A DNA stretch of 64,000 nt from Bradyrhizobium lablabi (GTDB lineage Bacteria > Pseudomonadota > Alphaproteobacteria > Rhizobiales > Xanthobacteraceae). The stretch spans positions 496,001 to 560,000 of the forward strand of contig NZ_JAFCJK010000002.1 of the NCBI RefSeq assembly GCF_018131005.1. Direction: 5' to 3'. This document shows positions 8,267 through 16,612 of the stretch, piece by piece. Within the stretch, counting starts at the first letter, position 1. Each line of letters begins with the position of its first letter. A program made the position numbers and the translations under genes. The notes below the pieces were generated by a model. That model worked only from the letters and a program-made list of their open reading frames with translations, had not been told where the DNA came from and did not search any database.

Positions 8267-8536
8267 ATGAGCGGCATCGTGGACGCGTGCCGCTCGTCAG
8301 ACAGGAGGTATTGCCGGGTGTTTCTACGTGGTGCTGAGAGCCATACACGGTCATTTCTCAAGGCGGTCAGTTGGCGGACGCTGGGAACGCTCGATACCTT
8401 CGGCATCAGTTGGTTCATAACGGGCAGGGTCGCAATCGCAGGTTCGATTGCCGGGCTCGAGGTCGTGACCAAGGTTGCTTGGTACTACCTGCACGAGCGC
8501 GTCTGGGCTGTTGTGCCGTTCGGACGACGAACCTGA
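8267..8536 (+). CDS. DUF2061 domain small membrane protein
   Basis: About 89 residues. The C-terminal two thirds match DUF2061: SFLKAVSWRTLGTLDTFGISWFITG, then ...EVVTKVAWYYLHERVWAVVPFG, with two membrane helices. The function of the family is unknown; it is often seen near sulfur assimilation genes. The start is uncertain: ATG 8267 is used, and GTG near 8318 is an alternative closer to the domain. It stands alone before a long repeat-rich gap. Confidence 0.75.
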   Translation: MSGIVDACRSSDRRYCRVFLRGAESHTRSFLKAVSWRTLGTLDTFGISWFITGRVAIAGSIAGLEVVTKVAWYYLHERVWAVVPFGRRT

Positions 8537-8679
8537 TCGCGTTCGGCGGGAGAGGTAGGTTCAAAGGCTTGCTCCCAGTCCAAGCGGGCCACGTGATCTT
8601 GGCGTGGATTGCATCCGAGCCATTACAGGAACTTTTGCCGCTCTGAAGCAGGACGCCAGCAGGTCGTCATGGTCGTTGC

Positions 8680-9100
8680 GATGACGTTGAGACACATGAA
8701 CTCGCATTCTCGCGGCGCGTCGCGTCCGAGGTTTTCTGAATCTTCGCCGCTCGAAAGACGGAGGGCGCAGGGAAAGCCGGGTGCCGATCGCACCCATGGG
8801 TCCCGTGCAACAAAAAGCACGGGGGTAGGACCACAGGTGTAACCGGAATCAACCCGGCTTTCCCTGCGCGATGGTTTACGGCTTACTTCGCGCTCTTCCC
8901 GGTGAGACCAGCCTTGTTGTCACCGTCATCAGTGAGAAGCTTGCTTCTCGCTGACTTGACACCTGCATCGGGGCGTCAGAACCACACGACTTCGCCGTCC
9001 GCCTTGGCACGTTCGCCTCGTGTGCCGCAGCGTCCACCGCATCTCAACCCAACACTCGTGACGATGGCGAAGCGCCCCTCATTCGGATGAGACGGGCGGA
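8680..9100. repeat. bradyrhizobial dispersed repeat block
   Basis: About 400 bp that I recognise as a sequence occurring many times in Bradyrhizobium and relatives, where it is often mis-called as short proteins (GKAGCxPHPW..., CNKKHG...). Seen directly: the inverted pair GCAGGGAAAGCCGGG (8767-8781) / CCCGGCTTTCCCTGC (8853-8867), and a hairpin TCAGTGAGAAGC-TT-GCTTCTCGCTGA near 8929-8954. No coding region is supported. Recognition is from memory. Confidence 0.55.
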
Positions 9101-9307
9101 TTAAACCGCTGATTTGGGTCAATCCGGAAGCGGAATATTTCTCGCCCGAGGACTTGCTGCGTCGGGCAAATCGGTGATCGAGAACGACCCACGGGGTCTG
9201 GCTTGTCGAGACGACTCGCTGCGATGACTGGTTGAATAGTCCATATCTACAACCAACGATATCCAGTCGATACTGGGCGAATACACCTTTCGGTGGTCAT
9301 GACATCT

Positions 9308-9413
9308 ATAGCGTTTTCGAGCGGAGTGGCCACCGGTTCGCGGGAAGAAAAACGCGTCAAAACAAGGATCTGGAGCTTCGGTTCTCATTCAATCAGAACC
9401 AATAATGCTCTAG
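9308..9413 (+). repeat. Rhizobiales palindromic repeat, copy 1
   Basis: ATAGCGTTTTCGAGCGGAGTGG at the left and GGTTCTCATTCAATCAGAACC near the right match a well-known intergenic repeat of Rhizobiales (imperfect palindromic arms, internal GGTTCTnATTnAATCAGAACC hairpin). A second copy in the opposite orientation lies at 48956-49045. It is non-coding. Confidence 0.7.
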
Positions 9414-9929
9414 TGGGAGTGACGGTAAGGCAGCGCTGCTGACCGAAAACGTGTCACACCGTGGACTTCAACCGAAAATTGCTGCTGTCGCATTCGTGTA
9501 GTAGCATCATCCGCATTGATGCCGCGAGAACCCGTCGGACGGGATATCTATTTTGCCGCGGTCGGAAGCAATAGAGGCTGCATAGAGGCGTCGCTAAAAA
9601 ACTTGGCCAAAAAACCCATCAGGGATGTGAAGCGCCGCACACGTAGCGGCCGACCGGCATACTACTTTCGCTTGTCGAGCGCGCGTTGGTTTAGTTGAGA
9701 GCGAGTTCCGTTCGACATGTTTGAACCGAAGGACCTACACCCGAACACATAACAGGATATTGGCTCGAGGTTCGCTAGTTGCTTGCTGACTCAGCATCGC
9801 GACGGAATATTCAGAAGTCGGCACGCCTTTTTATCTGATCGTCCGCGGCTGTTTCAGGAGGAGAACTTCAGGAAAGCCGATTCTAGAACTCGATTTGACC
9901 GCGTTGAATTTAACTATTGCGAGGCCGCC
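9414..9929. other. gap upstream of the LuxR-type regulator
   Basis: About 500 bp with no gene I can support. A 60-codon frame at 9516-9698 (TTG or ATG start, Arg/Lys-rich) has no recognisable features. The interval should include the promoter of the regulator gene starting at 9930. Confidence 0.4.
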
Positions 9930-10850
9930 ATGCATAAGCCAGAGCCGTATCTGGTGCGCGCGACAAGGCAGTCGCTTGAGAATGAATTTACCCAGTCGGA
10001 CGCTACCCTTGGCTCAAAACATTCTTCGAATGCCGCGCCGCACCTGCCTGGACGCGTTGCAGGATCATCCGATCAGCGTCTCATCCTGATAAGTCGCCCC
10101 GGACTGGTCAGTGACTGTCTTCACAACGCACTCAACGAATGCGGTTATGAAACCGTTCTCCACTCGCTGAGTGATCCACTCAGAGCTCCGATCGAGGGCG
10201 CCAATCTTGTCGTCATCTCCGTCGGTTCCAATGAGCCCGACGGTCTCGCGGCTGTCCGCCAACGGGCGCAAGAGTCACGCGACCGTCTGCCCGGTGTTCC
10301 GGCCATGGCTCTGATTGAGCAGTCCAGCCAAGATCTGGCAAGCGGACTGGCAGACGTCGGTCTCGTTGCGATCGTCCAGGGATATCTTTCGGTAAAGATC
10401 GTGACGGCCGCCATACACCTCGTCATGGTCGGTGGATCATTGATGACGACGAAAATCTGTCTCCATACCGATGAGCTGGCGCCCCTGCAGCCGGACAATA
10501 TCATCGAGGCAGCCGGCGATGCTGACGACATGGACTTTTCCTCGATTGGAAATTTTACAAAGCGTGAAATTGCGCTGCTGACACGTTTGCGCCAGGGCAT
10601 GCAGAACAAGATGATCGCCTACGAACTTGGCATCGCGGAAAGCACCGTTAAAGTTCATCTGCGTCACATAATGTCCAAATTAAATGCGAGCAACAGAACA
10701 CAGGTCGCGTATATGTTGGCAGGCGGGCCGGTCACTGCGCCAAAGTCGGCGTTTCACAAGCTTGAACCAATCAATATTGCAGCGAACGTCTCTGAGCCGC
10801 TCTCGGTAACTGTCGATCCGGCAAAGGCATCTCCCGCGACGGGTTTTTGA
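9930..10850 (+). CDS. LuxR/FixJ-type transcriptional regulator with atypical receiver
   Basis: 306 residues from the ATG at 9930. Residues about 50-170 fold-match a NarL-type receiver (DQRLILISRPGLVSDCLHNAL), but the strand that normally ends in the phospho-acceptor Asp reads LVVISVGS, so phosphorylation at the usual site is unlikely. The C-terminal LuxR helix-turn-helix is intact (FTKREIALLTRLRQGMQNKM, then IAYELGIAESTVKVHLRHIM). The protein probably binds DNA in response to a non-phosphorelay signal. It lies upstream of, and co-oriented with, the Asn-Gly repeat/exporter genes and is their likely regulator (inference). The frame is open to 9783, but the upstream part has no domain. Confidence 0.85.
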   Translation: MHKPEPYLVRATRQSLENEFTQSDATLGSKHSSNAAPHLPGRVAGSSDQRLILISRPGLVSDCLHNALNECGYETVLHSLSDPLRAPIEGANLVVISVGSNEPDGLAAVRQRAQESRDRLPGVPAMALIEQSSQDLASGLADVGLVAIVQGYLSVKIVTAAIHLVMVGGSLMTTKICLHTDELAPLQPDNIIEAAGDADDMDFSSIGNFTKREIALLTRLRQGMQNKMIAYELGIAESTVKVHLRHIMSKLNASNRTQVAYMLAGGPVTAPKSAFHKLEPINIAANVSEPLSVTVDPAKASPATGF

Positions 10851-11280
10851 TCCGGCAGTCCACCAGCGTGAGCCGCTGTGGCGGCGCGTAGCACGCCTCT
10901 TTCTCCTGGCAATGCAACCAGGTGTGGCACGACGTCTTCGTCCGATCGATGGTTCGCGCCCGTGTTTCGCCAGGCGAGTCGTCCGCACGACGATATTGTC
11001 TCTCTTCTGGATATCACCGCTACTCAATCGACGAGCACCGACGCAGATTGCACCTGCGGCCGCGAGATATGATGCGGCAAAATACTCGGGGCCAACGCAG
11101 ATCGTACTTCCTTTGGCTTAATCGCTTCGGCTTCTCGACGCGGCCGCGCTCGCATTTGCATGTCCTCATGGTCAGCTTGCGGCTCGGGGAATTCGCCCGG
11201 ATTATCGGGTCATCACGCCAATGTCGACGTGAGAAAAAACCGCCCGGCATCGGGCAATCGTCGCGCGAAGGAGACGCATA
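10851..11280. other. intergenic region ahead of the Asn-Gly repeat genes
   Basis: 430 bp without a supported gene. It ends in GAAGGAGA seven bases before the ATG at 11281, a strong ribosome binding site. It probably contains the promoter of the repeat-protein/exporter genes. No clear operator was found by eye. Confidence 0.4.
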
Positions 11281-11634
11281 ATGTTCAAGACCAGAACTAT
11301 CATTCTTGCCGCTCTCATCTCCGCTGCCGCTCTGGCTAGCTCTCCAGCCTCGGCCGCCTGCATCGGATGTGGAAATGGCAACGGCAACGGAAACGTCGGT
11401 GTCGGCAACGGTAACGCGAACGGCAACGGCAATACCGGCGCCCTCAACGGCAACCTGAACGGCAACGGGAACATCGGGTTTTTTAACGGCAACCTGAACG
11501 GTAACGGCAACGCTGGGCTCGCCAACGGCAACGTGAACGGCAACGGCAACATCGGCGCGTTCAGCGGCAACGGGAACGGCAACTTCAACCTGGGTGCCTT
11601 CAACGGCAACTTCAACGGCAACCTTAACCAATAA
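11281..11634 (+). CDS. exported Asn-Gly repeat protein 1
   Basis: 117 residues. A Sec signal peptide (MFKTRTIILAALISAAALAS, cleavage after ASA) is followed by CIGCGNGNGNGN and then a low-complexity domain made almost entirely of Asn and Gly. The later part has a 13-residue period of the form GxxNGNxNGNGNx (GALNGNLNGNGNI, GFFNGNLNGNGNA, GLANGNVNGNGNI...). Regular hydrophobic positions suggest a beta-solenoid or amyloid-like stack rather than disorder (inference). No family recognised. First of three paralogues ahead of a MacA/MacB-like exporter. Confidence 0.8.
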   Translation: MFKTRTIILAALISAAALASSPASAACIGCGNGNGNGNVGVGNGNANGNGNTGALNGNLNGNGNIGFFNGNLNGNGNAGLANGNVNGNGNIGAFSGNGNGNFNLGAFNGNFNGNLNQ

Positions 11635-11856
11635 TCATGCGACATACGGGAGATCGGATGAACGCCAACCGTATGTTTGATTAGTGCTTTGTCGATGTTG
11701 CTCTCATTCGAGCGCTCGCGGCCCGCCCCACCGCGGACGCTTAGTGAGGGCAACATCGGGATGTTCAGGCGACAAGCCAGCATACAAGAACGAATTCAGA
11801 CGAGACAGACTCAGACAAGAGCAGGCTTGCAGCAATCCAGTCTTTAGGAGTCGGAT

Positions 11857-12402
11857 ATGAAACGTACTCGAATGAATTTTGCAATCCTCACTTGCGTCGA
11901 GCTGAGCATCGCCGTTGCGATCCCCTTGAATGCCGAGATTCTCTCCATTTCCAGCAAGGGCGCCAACGTCCCCAAGGTACCCGGACTGGAGCGTTGGGCG
12001 CAGTGTATCGGATGCGGCAACGGCAATGGTAACGGCAACATCGGAATCAATAGCGGCAACAACAACGGCAATTTCAACAGTGGCGCAGGCAACGGCAATG
12101 GAAACGGAAACGGAAACGGCGCGCCGCAAACCAACGGAAATCTCGGTTTCATGAACGGCGGAACGGGAAACGTTGGAGCCTTCAACGGGCTCGGAAACTC
12201 CAGCTCGACAAGTGGCAACAACAATCTTGGTGCGTTTAACGGCAACGCGAACGGCGGAACTTTCAATGGCAACGGCAACGTCGGCTCATTCAACGGAAAC
12301 CTTAACGGTATCGGCAACGTCGGCGGCGCAAGCGGCAGCTTTAACGGAAACGGCAACATTGGCGCATTGAACGGAAATCTTAACGGGAGCTTCAATCATT
12401 GA
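11857..12402 (+). CDS. exported Asn-Gly repeat protein 2
   Basis: 181 residues. The N-terminal segment (MKRTRMNFAILTCVELSIAV) is a plausible signal sequence, followed by about 25 ordinary residues and then the same CIGCGNGNGNGN junction as protein 1. The repeat domain contains blocks such as NGNLGFMNGG, NLGAFNGNANGG and NGNIGALNGNLNGS. RBS AGGAG lies about 9 bases upstream. The shared CIGC junction and repeat style show that the two genes are paralogues. Confidence 0.8.
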   Translation: MKRTRMNFAILTCVELSIAVAIPLNAEILSISSKGANVPKVPGLERWAQCIGCGNGNGNGNIGINSGNNNGNFNSGAGNGNGNGNGNGAPQTNGNLGFMNGGTGNVGAFNGLGNSSSTSGNNNLGAFNGNANGGTFNGNGNVGSFNGNLNGIGNVGGASGSFNGNGNIGALNGNLNGSFNH

Positions 12403-12437
12403 CCTCTGTCGCGAGCAAACTACGACCCTATCAGATC

Positions 12438-12698
12438 ATGAGGCGCACGCTGGTCATTATCAGCGCCATTACAGTCGCTCTCCTGCTCATTGGGGCCGGC
12501 AACGGCAACGGCAACGGAAACGTCGGCTACGGCAATGGCAACGGCAACAGCGGGAACTTCAACGGCAACAACAATCGCGGCAACAACAACGGCAACAGGA
12601 ACGCGACCGACAATAATGGAAATAATCGCACCGGCGATAATAACGGCAATGACAACCCGAAGCGCCAGAACGGCAACAGGGGGCCGTACGTCAAGTAG
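12438..12698 (+). CDS. Asn-Gly repeat protein 3 (divergent, short)
   Basis: 86 residues from the ATG at 12438, with an alternative TTG at 12399 overlapping the previous stop. The N-terminal hydrophobic segment MRRTLVIISAITVALLLIG runs straight into AGNGNGNGNVGYGNGNGN, so the CIGC junction of proteins 1 and 2 is missing (LIGAG instead). The C-terminal half is more polar and charged (NNRGNNNGNRNATDNN..., NPKRQNGNRGPYVK). It may be a degenerate or specialised paralogue. Confidence 0.7.
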   Translation: MRRTLVIISAITVALLLIGAGNGNGNGNVGYGNGNGNSGNFNGNNNRGNNNGNRNATDNNGNNRTGDNNGNDNPKRQNGNRGPYVK

Positions 12699-12777
12699 CT
12701 GAGCAAGTCTGCGCGCTGTTGCGTTGATTGTGCAGAGTCAACAGCGGGCCAATAACGAGGAAGGCCTGGAGAGCAAG

Positions 12778-14145
12778 ATGAAACTCCTGTTGGTGAGCTC
12801 GCTCATCGTCGGTTCCGCTGTCAGCTGGCCGATGACATCATCGTGGTGGCGAGCCGGAGGGAATACGCATCTCATACTGGCGAGTCTGGAGGGAACCACG
12901 TCTTCCGCCCCGGACTACCTGACGTCTTCAGTGAAGGTTGAAGATGTCGTCAAGACCATTATGGCGACCGGTTCGTTGATCCCTTCGCTCAATGTGGAGG
13001 TCGGCTCGGTGTTGTCTGGGCGGATTTCGAAACTGAAGGTCGATTTCAACGACAAGATCGTCAAGGATCAGGTTCTGGCGGAGCTCGATCCCAGGACATT
13101 CGAATTGGCGGTCGCTGCCAGTCAGGCCGCGGTTGGAGGATCAAAAGCCGATCTCAAAGCCGCTGAAGTCCGCCTCGAACGGGCGATGATTGAGGCCAGG
13201 CAAGCAAAGCTGGAGCGCCTCGTGCTCGCCGCGCGCGTCGATCGGGCGAAGGTCGCGCTTGATATCGCCGATCGCGAGTTCAGGCGCAAGTCGTGGCTGC
13301 AGGAACGCAACGCGGCACCCGCCATGGAGGTGCAGGATTCTCAGTCGCGGCTCGACGCCGCCGCGGCCTCCTTGCGCGAGAGCCAGGCCATACTGGAAAA
13401 CCAGACCAACGCAATAGATGCTGCCGTCACGGGCGTCGAGCGGGCAAAGGTCGACATCATCGGCATCCGCGCGAGCGTGGACAAGGCACAGGCACAGCTT
13501 CAGACGGCACTCACCGAACTCGACAGAACAAAGATCAGGTCTCCGGTGGACGGAGTCATCGTTGGCCGCAACATCACCGAAGGGCAAACTCTGGCGACCG
13601 GTCTCGAAGCCAAGACGCTGTTCACCATCGCGGGCGATCTCGGCCACATGGAAATCAATGCGCGGGTTGATGAGAGCGATATTGGCAAGATCAAGGTCGG
13701 ACAAGGTGCGACATTTACCGTTGACTCCTTTCCGGATCGAACATTTCAGGCAACGGTGAAGCAGATCAGGATGGCCCCGCAAGTTATCCAGAACGTTGTT
13801 ACCTACACGGTTGTATTGACCACCGAGAACCCCGACTACATCCTGTTGCCGGGAATGACCGTGCTCGCGAAGATAACGACCGAGCGCACTCCGGCATCCA
13901 TGACTGTGCCGCTCGCCGCACTTCGGTTTCGTCCACAAGGTGAAGTCGCGCCGAAGCGGAGCAGGAATGATCGCCAGGCATCTCTCTGGGTGTTGCGATC
14001 GGGTAGTCAGCCCGAGCGGCTCTCTGTGGTCAGAGGGGATGACAACGGAACGAATGTAGCCGTCAGTTCTGACGAACTCCGGGCGGAAGACCGGATCGTC
14101 ATCGGTGAAGGCGCTCCGGCATCGGACCACGCCGTTGTTCGATAG
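12778..14145 (+). CDS. MacA/HlyD-type periplasmic adaptor of an ABC exporter
   Basis: 455 residues from the ATG at 12778. The N-terminal signal/anchor is followed by the membrane-fusion pattern: first lipoyl half (VEVGSVLSGRISKLKVDFND), a long alpha-helical coiled-coil hairpin (about residues 115-250), second lipoyl half (KIRSPVDGVIVGRNITEGQT), and beta-barrel/membrane-proximal domains (LPGMTVLAKI). It would link the inner-membrane ABC permease to an outer-membrane channel. It lies 80 bp after the third repeat gene and 16 bp before the ATPase gene, so it is in one operon with them. No TolC-like gene is in the window. Confidence 0.9.
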   Translation: MKLLLVSSLIVGSAVSWPMTSSWWRAGGNTHLILASLEGTTSSAPDYLTSSVKVEDVVKTIMATGSLIPSLNVEVGSVLSGRISKLKVDFNDKIVKDQVLAELDPRTFELAVAASQAAVGGSKADLKAAEVRLERAMIEARQAKLERLVLAARVDRAKVALDIADREFRRKSWLQERNAAPAMEVQDSQSRLDAAAASLRESQAILENQTNAIDAAVTGVERAKVDIIGIRASVDKAQAQLQTALTELDRTKIRSPVDGVIVGRNITEGQTLATGLEAKTLFTIAGDLGHMEINARVDESDIGKIKVGQGATFTVDSFPDRTFQATVKQIRMAPQVIQNVVTYTVVLTTENPDYILLPGMTVLAKITTERTPASMTVPLAALRFRPQGEVAPKRSRNDRQASLWVLRSGSQPERLSVVRGDDNGTNVAVSSDELRAEDRIVIGEGAPASDHAVVR

Positions 14146-14161
14146 TCGATGGACATCGAAG

Positions 14162-14896
14162 ATGATTGCCGAGGCACGCAAGATTGGCAAATCATACGCG
14201 TTGGGATCGACGACGGTAACCGCGCTCCATCCATCGTCGTTTTCGATCGCCAGTGGGGAATTTATCGCGATTCTCGGGCCGTCGGGATCCGGGAAATCGA
14301 CCCTGATGAATATCATCGGGCTGCTGGATCGACCATCCGTTGGTCAGTTCCGGCTGAACGGTACAGACTGCGCCGACCTCAGTGACGATAAGGCCGCGCA
14401 AATGCGTAATCGATTTATCGGCTTTGTGTTTCAGGCGTACCATCTTCTCCCGCGCGAGACCGTCTTAAAGAACGTTGAACTGCCGCTGCTCTATGCGGGG
14501 ATCGGTGGGAGGGAGCGAGAGCGGAGGGCCACCACGGCACTTGCCGCGGTCAAGCTGTCCCACCGCATCCTTCACCTGCCGTCACAACTTTCCGGCGGCG
14601 AGCAGCAGCGCGCCGCCATTGCCCGCGCGATCGTCACGAATCCTTCCCTCATTCTGGCCGACGAGCCGACCGGCGCACTGGATAGCGCAACCGGCTGGGA
14701 AATCATGCGCCTGTTAGGGGCGCTCAACCGGAGCGGCCGCACGGTCGTGCTGGTGACCCATGATGTTCACATCGCGCAGCAGGCGCGCCGAATCGTTTCT
14801 CTTCGTGATGGAAAGATCATTTCGGATCAGGCTGTGGTGCCGGGAAGGACAGACGGAACCGATGATCAAGGGATACAGCGTCATGCGGCTGCTTGA
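14162..14896 (+). CDS. MacB-type ABC transporter ATP-binding protein
   Basis: 244 residues from the ATG at 14162. All ABC ATPase motifs are present: Walker A GPSGSGKS, Q-loop FVFQAYHLLP, signature LSGGEQQR, Walker B LILADEPTGALD and H-loop VTHD. The LolD/MacB-N subfamily is indicated by LMNIIGLLDRPSVG. MacB normally carries ATPase and permease in one chain; here they are separate, as in the LolD/FtsE-like arrangement. It overlaps the permease gene by 35 bp. Confidence 0.92.
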   Translation: MIAEARKIGKSYALGSTTVTALHPSSFSIASGEFIAILGPSGSGKSTLMNIIGLLDRPSVGQFRLNGTDCADLSDDKAAQMRNRFIGFVFQAYHLLPRETVLKNVELPLLYAGIGGRERERRATTALAAVKLSHRILHLPSQLSGGEQQRAAIARAIVTNPSLILADEPTGALDSATGWEIMRLLGALNRSGRTVVLVTHDVHIAQQARRIVSLRDGKIISDQAVVPGRTDGTDDQGIQRHAAA

Positions 14897-16115
14897 TTAT
14901 CTGTCCGCCGCAGGCGGCGCCATGCGAGCCAATCCCTTCCGCACCTTCCTTACCATGCTGGGCATCATCATCGGCGTCGGCTCGATGATCAGCATGGCCG
15001 CGATCGGCGCCGGCGCGCAAGCCCAGGTTCAGGATCAGATTCGCTCCTTCGGGGCCAACGTGCTGATGATCAACGCGGTCCCCCGCAATCGGAACGGCAT
15101 TCGCGAGGCCGGAAACGTTCGTCGCCCGCTGACGTCAGGGGACGCGCGGGCCATCGCGGAACTCGGCCCCGTTCGGGCTGCCGCTCCATCCGTCGCGGGA
15201 GCCGCACAGGTCGTCCACGGCAGCTTGAACTGGGCTACGACCGTGAATGGCACTGCTCGGGACCACTTCACCATACGCGGCTGGGAACTGGCGGCCGGTC
15301 GTCTCTTCTCGCCGGACGACGAGCGCGACGCTGGCAAGGTGGTCGTCATCGGTTCGACCGTTGCGCACAAGCTGTTCGGAGACGGCGATCCGGTAGGCCA
15401 GATTGTCCGGATCCTCAATGCGCCCTTTGAGGTCATTGGTGTCCTGCGGGAGAAGGGGACGGCGGGAGACGGACAGAAGCAGGACGACGTCGTGTTCGTT
15501 CCGCTTATGACGGCCATGATGCGACTGATCGGAAGCGCCAACACGGTCAACCGTGATGCGGTCGCCTATATTCTTGCAAGCGCAAGGTCGGAAACCTCCA
15601 TGACTGCCGCGATCATGGAGATAGACGCGCTCTTGTATCAGCGCCACGATGTCGCCGACGACGACGACAAGGATTTCACGGTCACGACCGCCGCCTCGAT
15701 CCTCGCCGCGCAGAAAGCATCGACCCGAACGGTCTCATTCCTGCTCGGTTCGATTGCCGCTGTCTCGCTATTGGTCGGGGGCATCAGCATCATGAACATC
15801 ATGCTTGTGTCCGTGACCGAGCGAACACGCGAGATCGGATTGAGACTGGCCGTGGGCGCCCGGCCACGCGACGTGCGAAAGCAGTTCGTGCTCGAAGCGG
15901 CGATCATTTGCGCGGCGGGCGGAGTCTTTGGCGTCATCCTCGGTGGCCTGCTCGCGGTCGGCGTGGCAAAATTCGTCGGTTGGCGAGTTCTTCTGGAACC
16001 TCAGACAGCCTTGCTCGCCGTGGCGTTTGCAAGCTGCGTCGGGATATTCTTCGGCTATTATCCCGCGAAGAAGGCGGCGTCCCTGCAGCCGGTGATCGCT
16101 TTGCGCAGCGATTAG
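14862..16115 (+). CDS. MacB-type ABC transporter permease (FtsX family)
   Basis: About 417 residues from the ATG at 14862 (ATG 14883 is an alternative). Architecture: one N-terminal helix (NPFRTFLTMLGIIIGVGSMI), a large periplasmic domain (about residues 60-280), then three C-terminal helices with the FtsX signature (ISIMNIMLVSVTERTREIGL, RLAVGARPRDV). MacB-type exporters are mechanotransmitters that expel periplasmic substrates through an outer-membrane channel. The genomic context makes the Asn-Gly proteins candidate clients or partners, which is not shown by sequence. Confidence 0.92.
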   Translation: MIKGYSVMRLLDYLSAAGGAMRANPFRTFLTMLGIIIGVGSMISMAAIGAGAQAQVQDQIRSFGANVLMINAVPRNRNGIREAGNVRRPLTSGDARAIAELGPVRAAAPSVAGAAQVVHGSLNWATTVNGTARDHFTIRGWELAAGRLFSPDDERDAGKVVVIGSTVAHKLFGDGDPVGQIVRILNAPFEVIGVLREKGTAGDGQKQDDVVFVPLMTAMMRLIGSANTVNRDAVAYILASARSETSMTAAIMEIDALLYQRHDVADDDDKDFTVTTAASILAAQKASTRTVSFLLGSIAAVSLLVGGISIMNIMLVSVTERTREIGLRLAVGARPRDVRKQFVLEAAIICAAGGVFGVILGGLLAVGVAKFVGWRVLLEPQTALLAVAFASCVGIFFGYYPAKKAASLQPVIALRSD

Positions 16116-16162
16116 AGATCGACAATCCCAGAACTCCGATGATGCTGATCTCTTGGGTGCAA

Positions 16163-16200
16163 AAACGAAATGGGCGGCCTCGCAGGCGCCCCATTTGTTT
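16163..16200 (+). terminator. terminator-like palindrome after the exporter operon
   Basis: AAACGAAATGGGCGGCCT - CGC - AGGCGCCCCATTTGTTT forms a long stem with A-rich 5' and T-rich 3' flanks, so it can act in both directions. It lies 48 bp after the permease stop and before a convergent small gene. Confidence 0.6.
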
Positions 16201-16217
16201 CGGGCCAGTCGCCCAGA

Positions 16218-16242
16218 GCCGGCCCGGTAGAGCCGGGCCGGC
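16218..16242 (-). terminator. GC-rich hairpin after the 35-residue peptide gene
   Basis: GCCGGCCCGG - TAGAG - CCGGGCCGGC is a perfect 10-bp stem just downstream (minus strand) of the small peptide gene. There is no clear T-tract, so it may be a stabilising hairpin rather than a true terminator. Confidence 0.4.
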
Positions 16243-16260
16243 CCGTCTTACTGGTCTAGA

Positions 16261-16368
16261 TTACCAGTCCGCCTGGAAAGCAGCCGCCGGGGTGCTCGTC
16301 GTCGCCGTTGCAGCGATTCCGCCGGTCACAGCGGCGAGGACCAGAAGCGCGCTAAGCCATTTCTTCAT
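16261..16368 (-). CDS. 35-residue exported or membrane peptide
   Basis: An ATG-TAA frame encoding MKKWLSALLVLAAVTGGIAA, then TATTSTPAAAFQADW. AAAGGAG lies 8 bases upstream of the ATG, a strong ribosome binding site. The N-terminal 20 residues look like a signal peptide, leaving a mature peptide of about 12-15 residues ending in Asp-Trp. No family recognised. It lies between the exporter operon and the peptidase/ATP-grasp pair. Confidence 0.6.
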   Translation of the reverse strand: MKKWLSALLVLAAVTGGIAATATTSTPAAAFQADW

Positions 16369-16612
16369 CGTAGTTACTCCTTTGAGTTGAAAGTTGCCTG
16401 CGAGTGATCGCGGCGCTACCGGTCGCGGGTAGCATCAGCGTCCACCTCAGGACACGCGCAGACTAGCGTTTGCTGCGCGACAAGATCATTGCGGCGCCGC
16501 GCGATTGAGCTACGGCCGTAGCGCCCGGACCGTGGAACGTCACGAAGATTCGACGGTTGTTGCCAACAGGAACCTGTGACAACATCCCAATACCGAGGTG
16601 TTTTGACCCTGG

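Noticed and set aside
11020..12395. Large minus-strand open frames (Leu/Pro- and Val/Ala-rich) opposite the Asn-Gly genes
   Set aside because: They are antisense of the repeat codons, which mechanically give Leu-Pro or Val-Ala runs; no ribosome binding sites or domains.
11281..12698. CRISPR array or tandem DNA repeat
   Set aside because: The repeats encode in-frame Asn-Gly peptides with variable spacing and signal peptides; there are no constant repeats with unique spacers and no cas genes.
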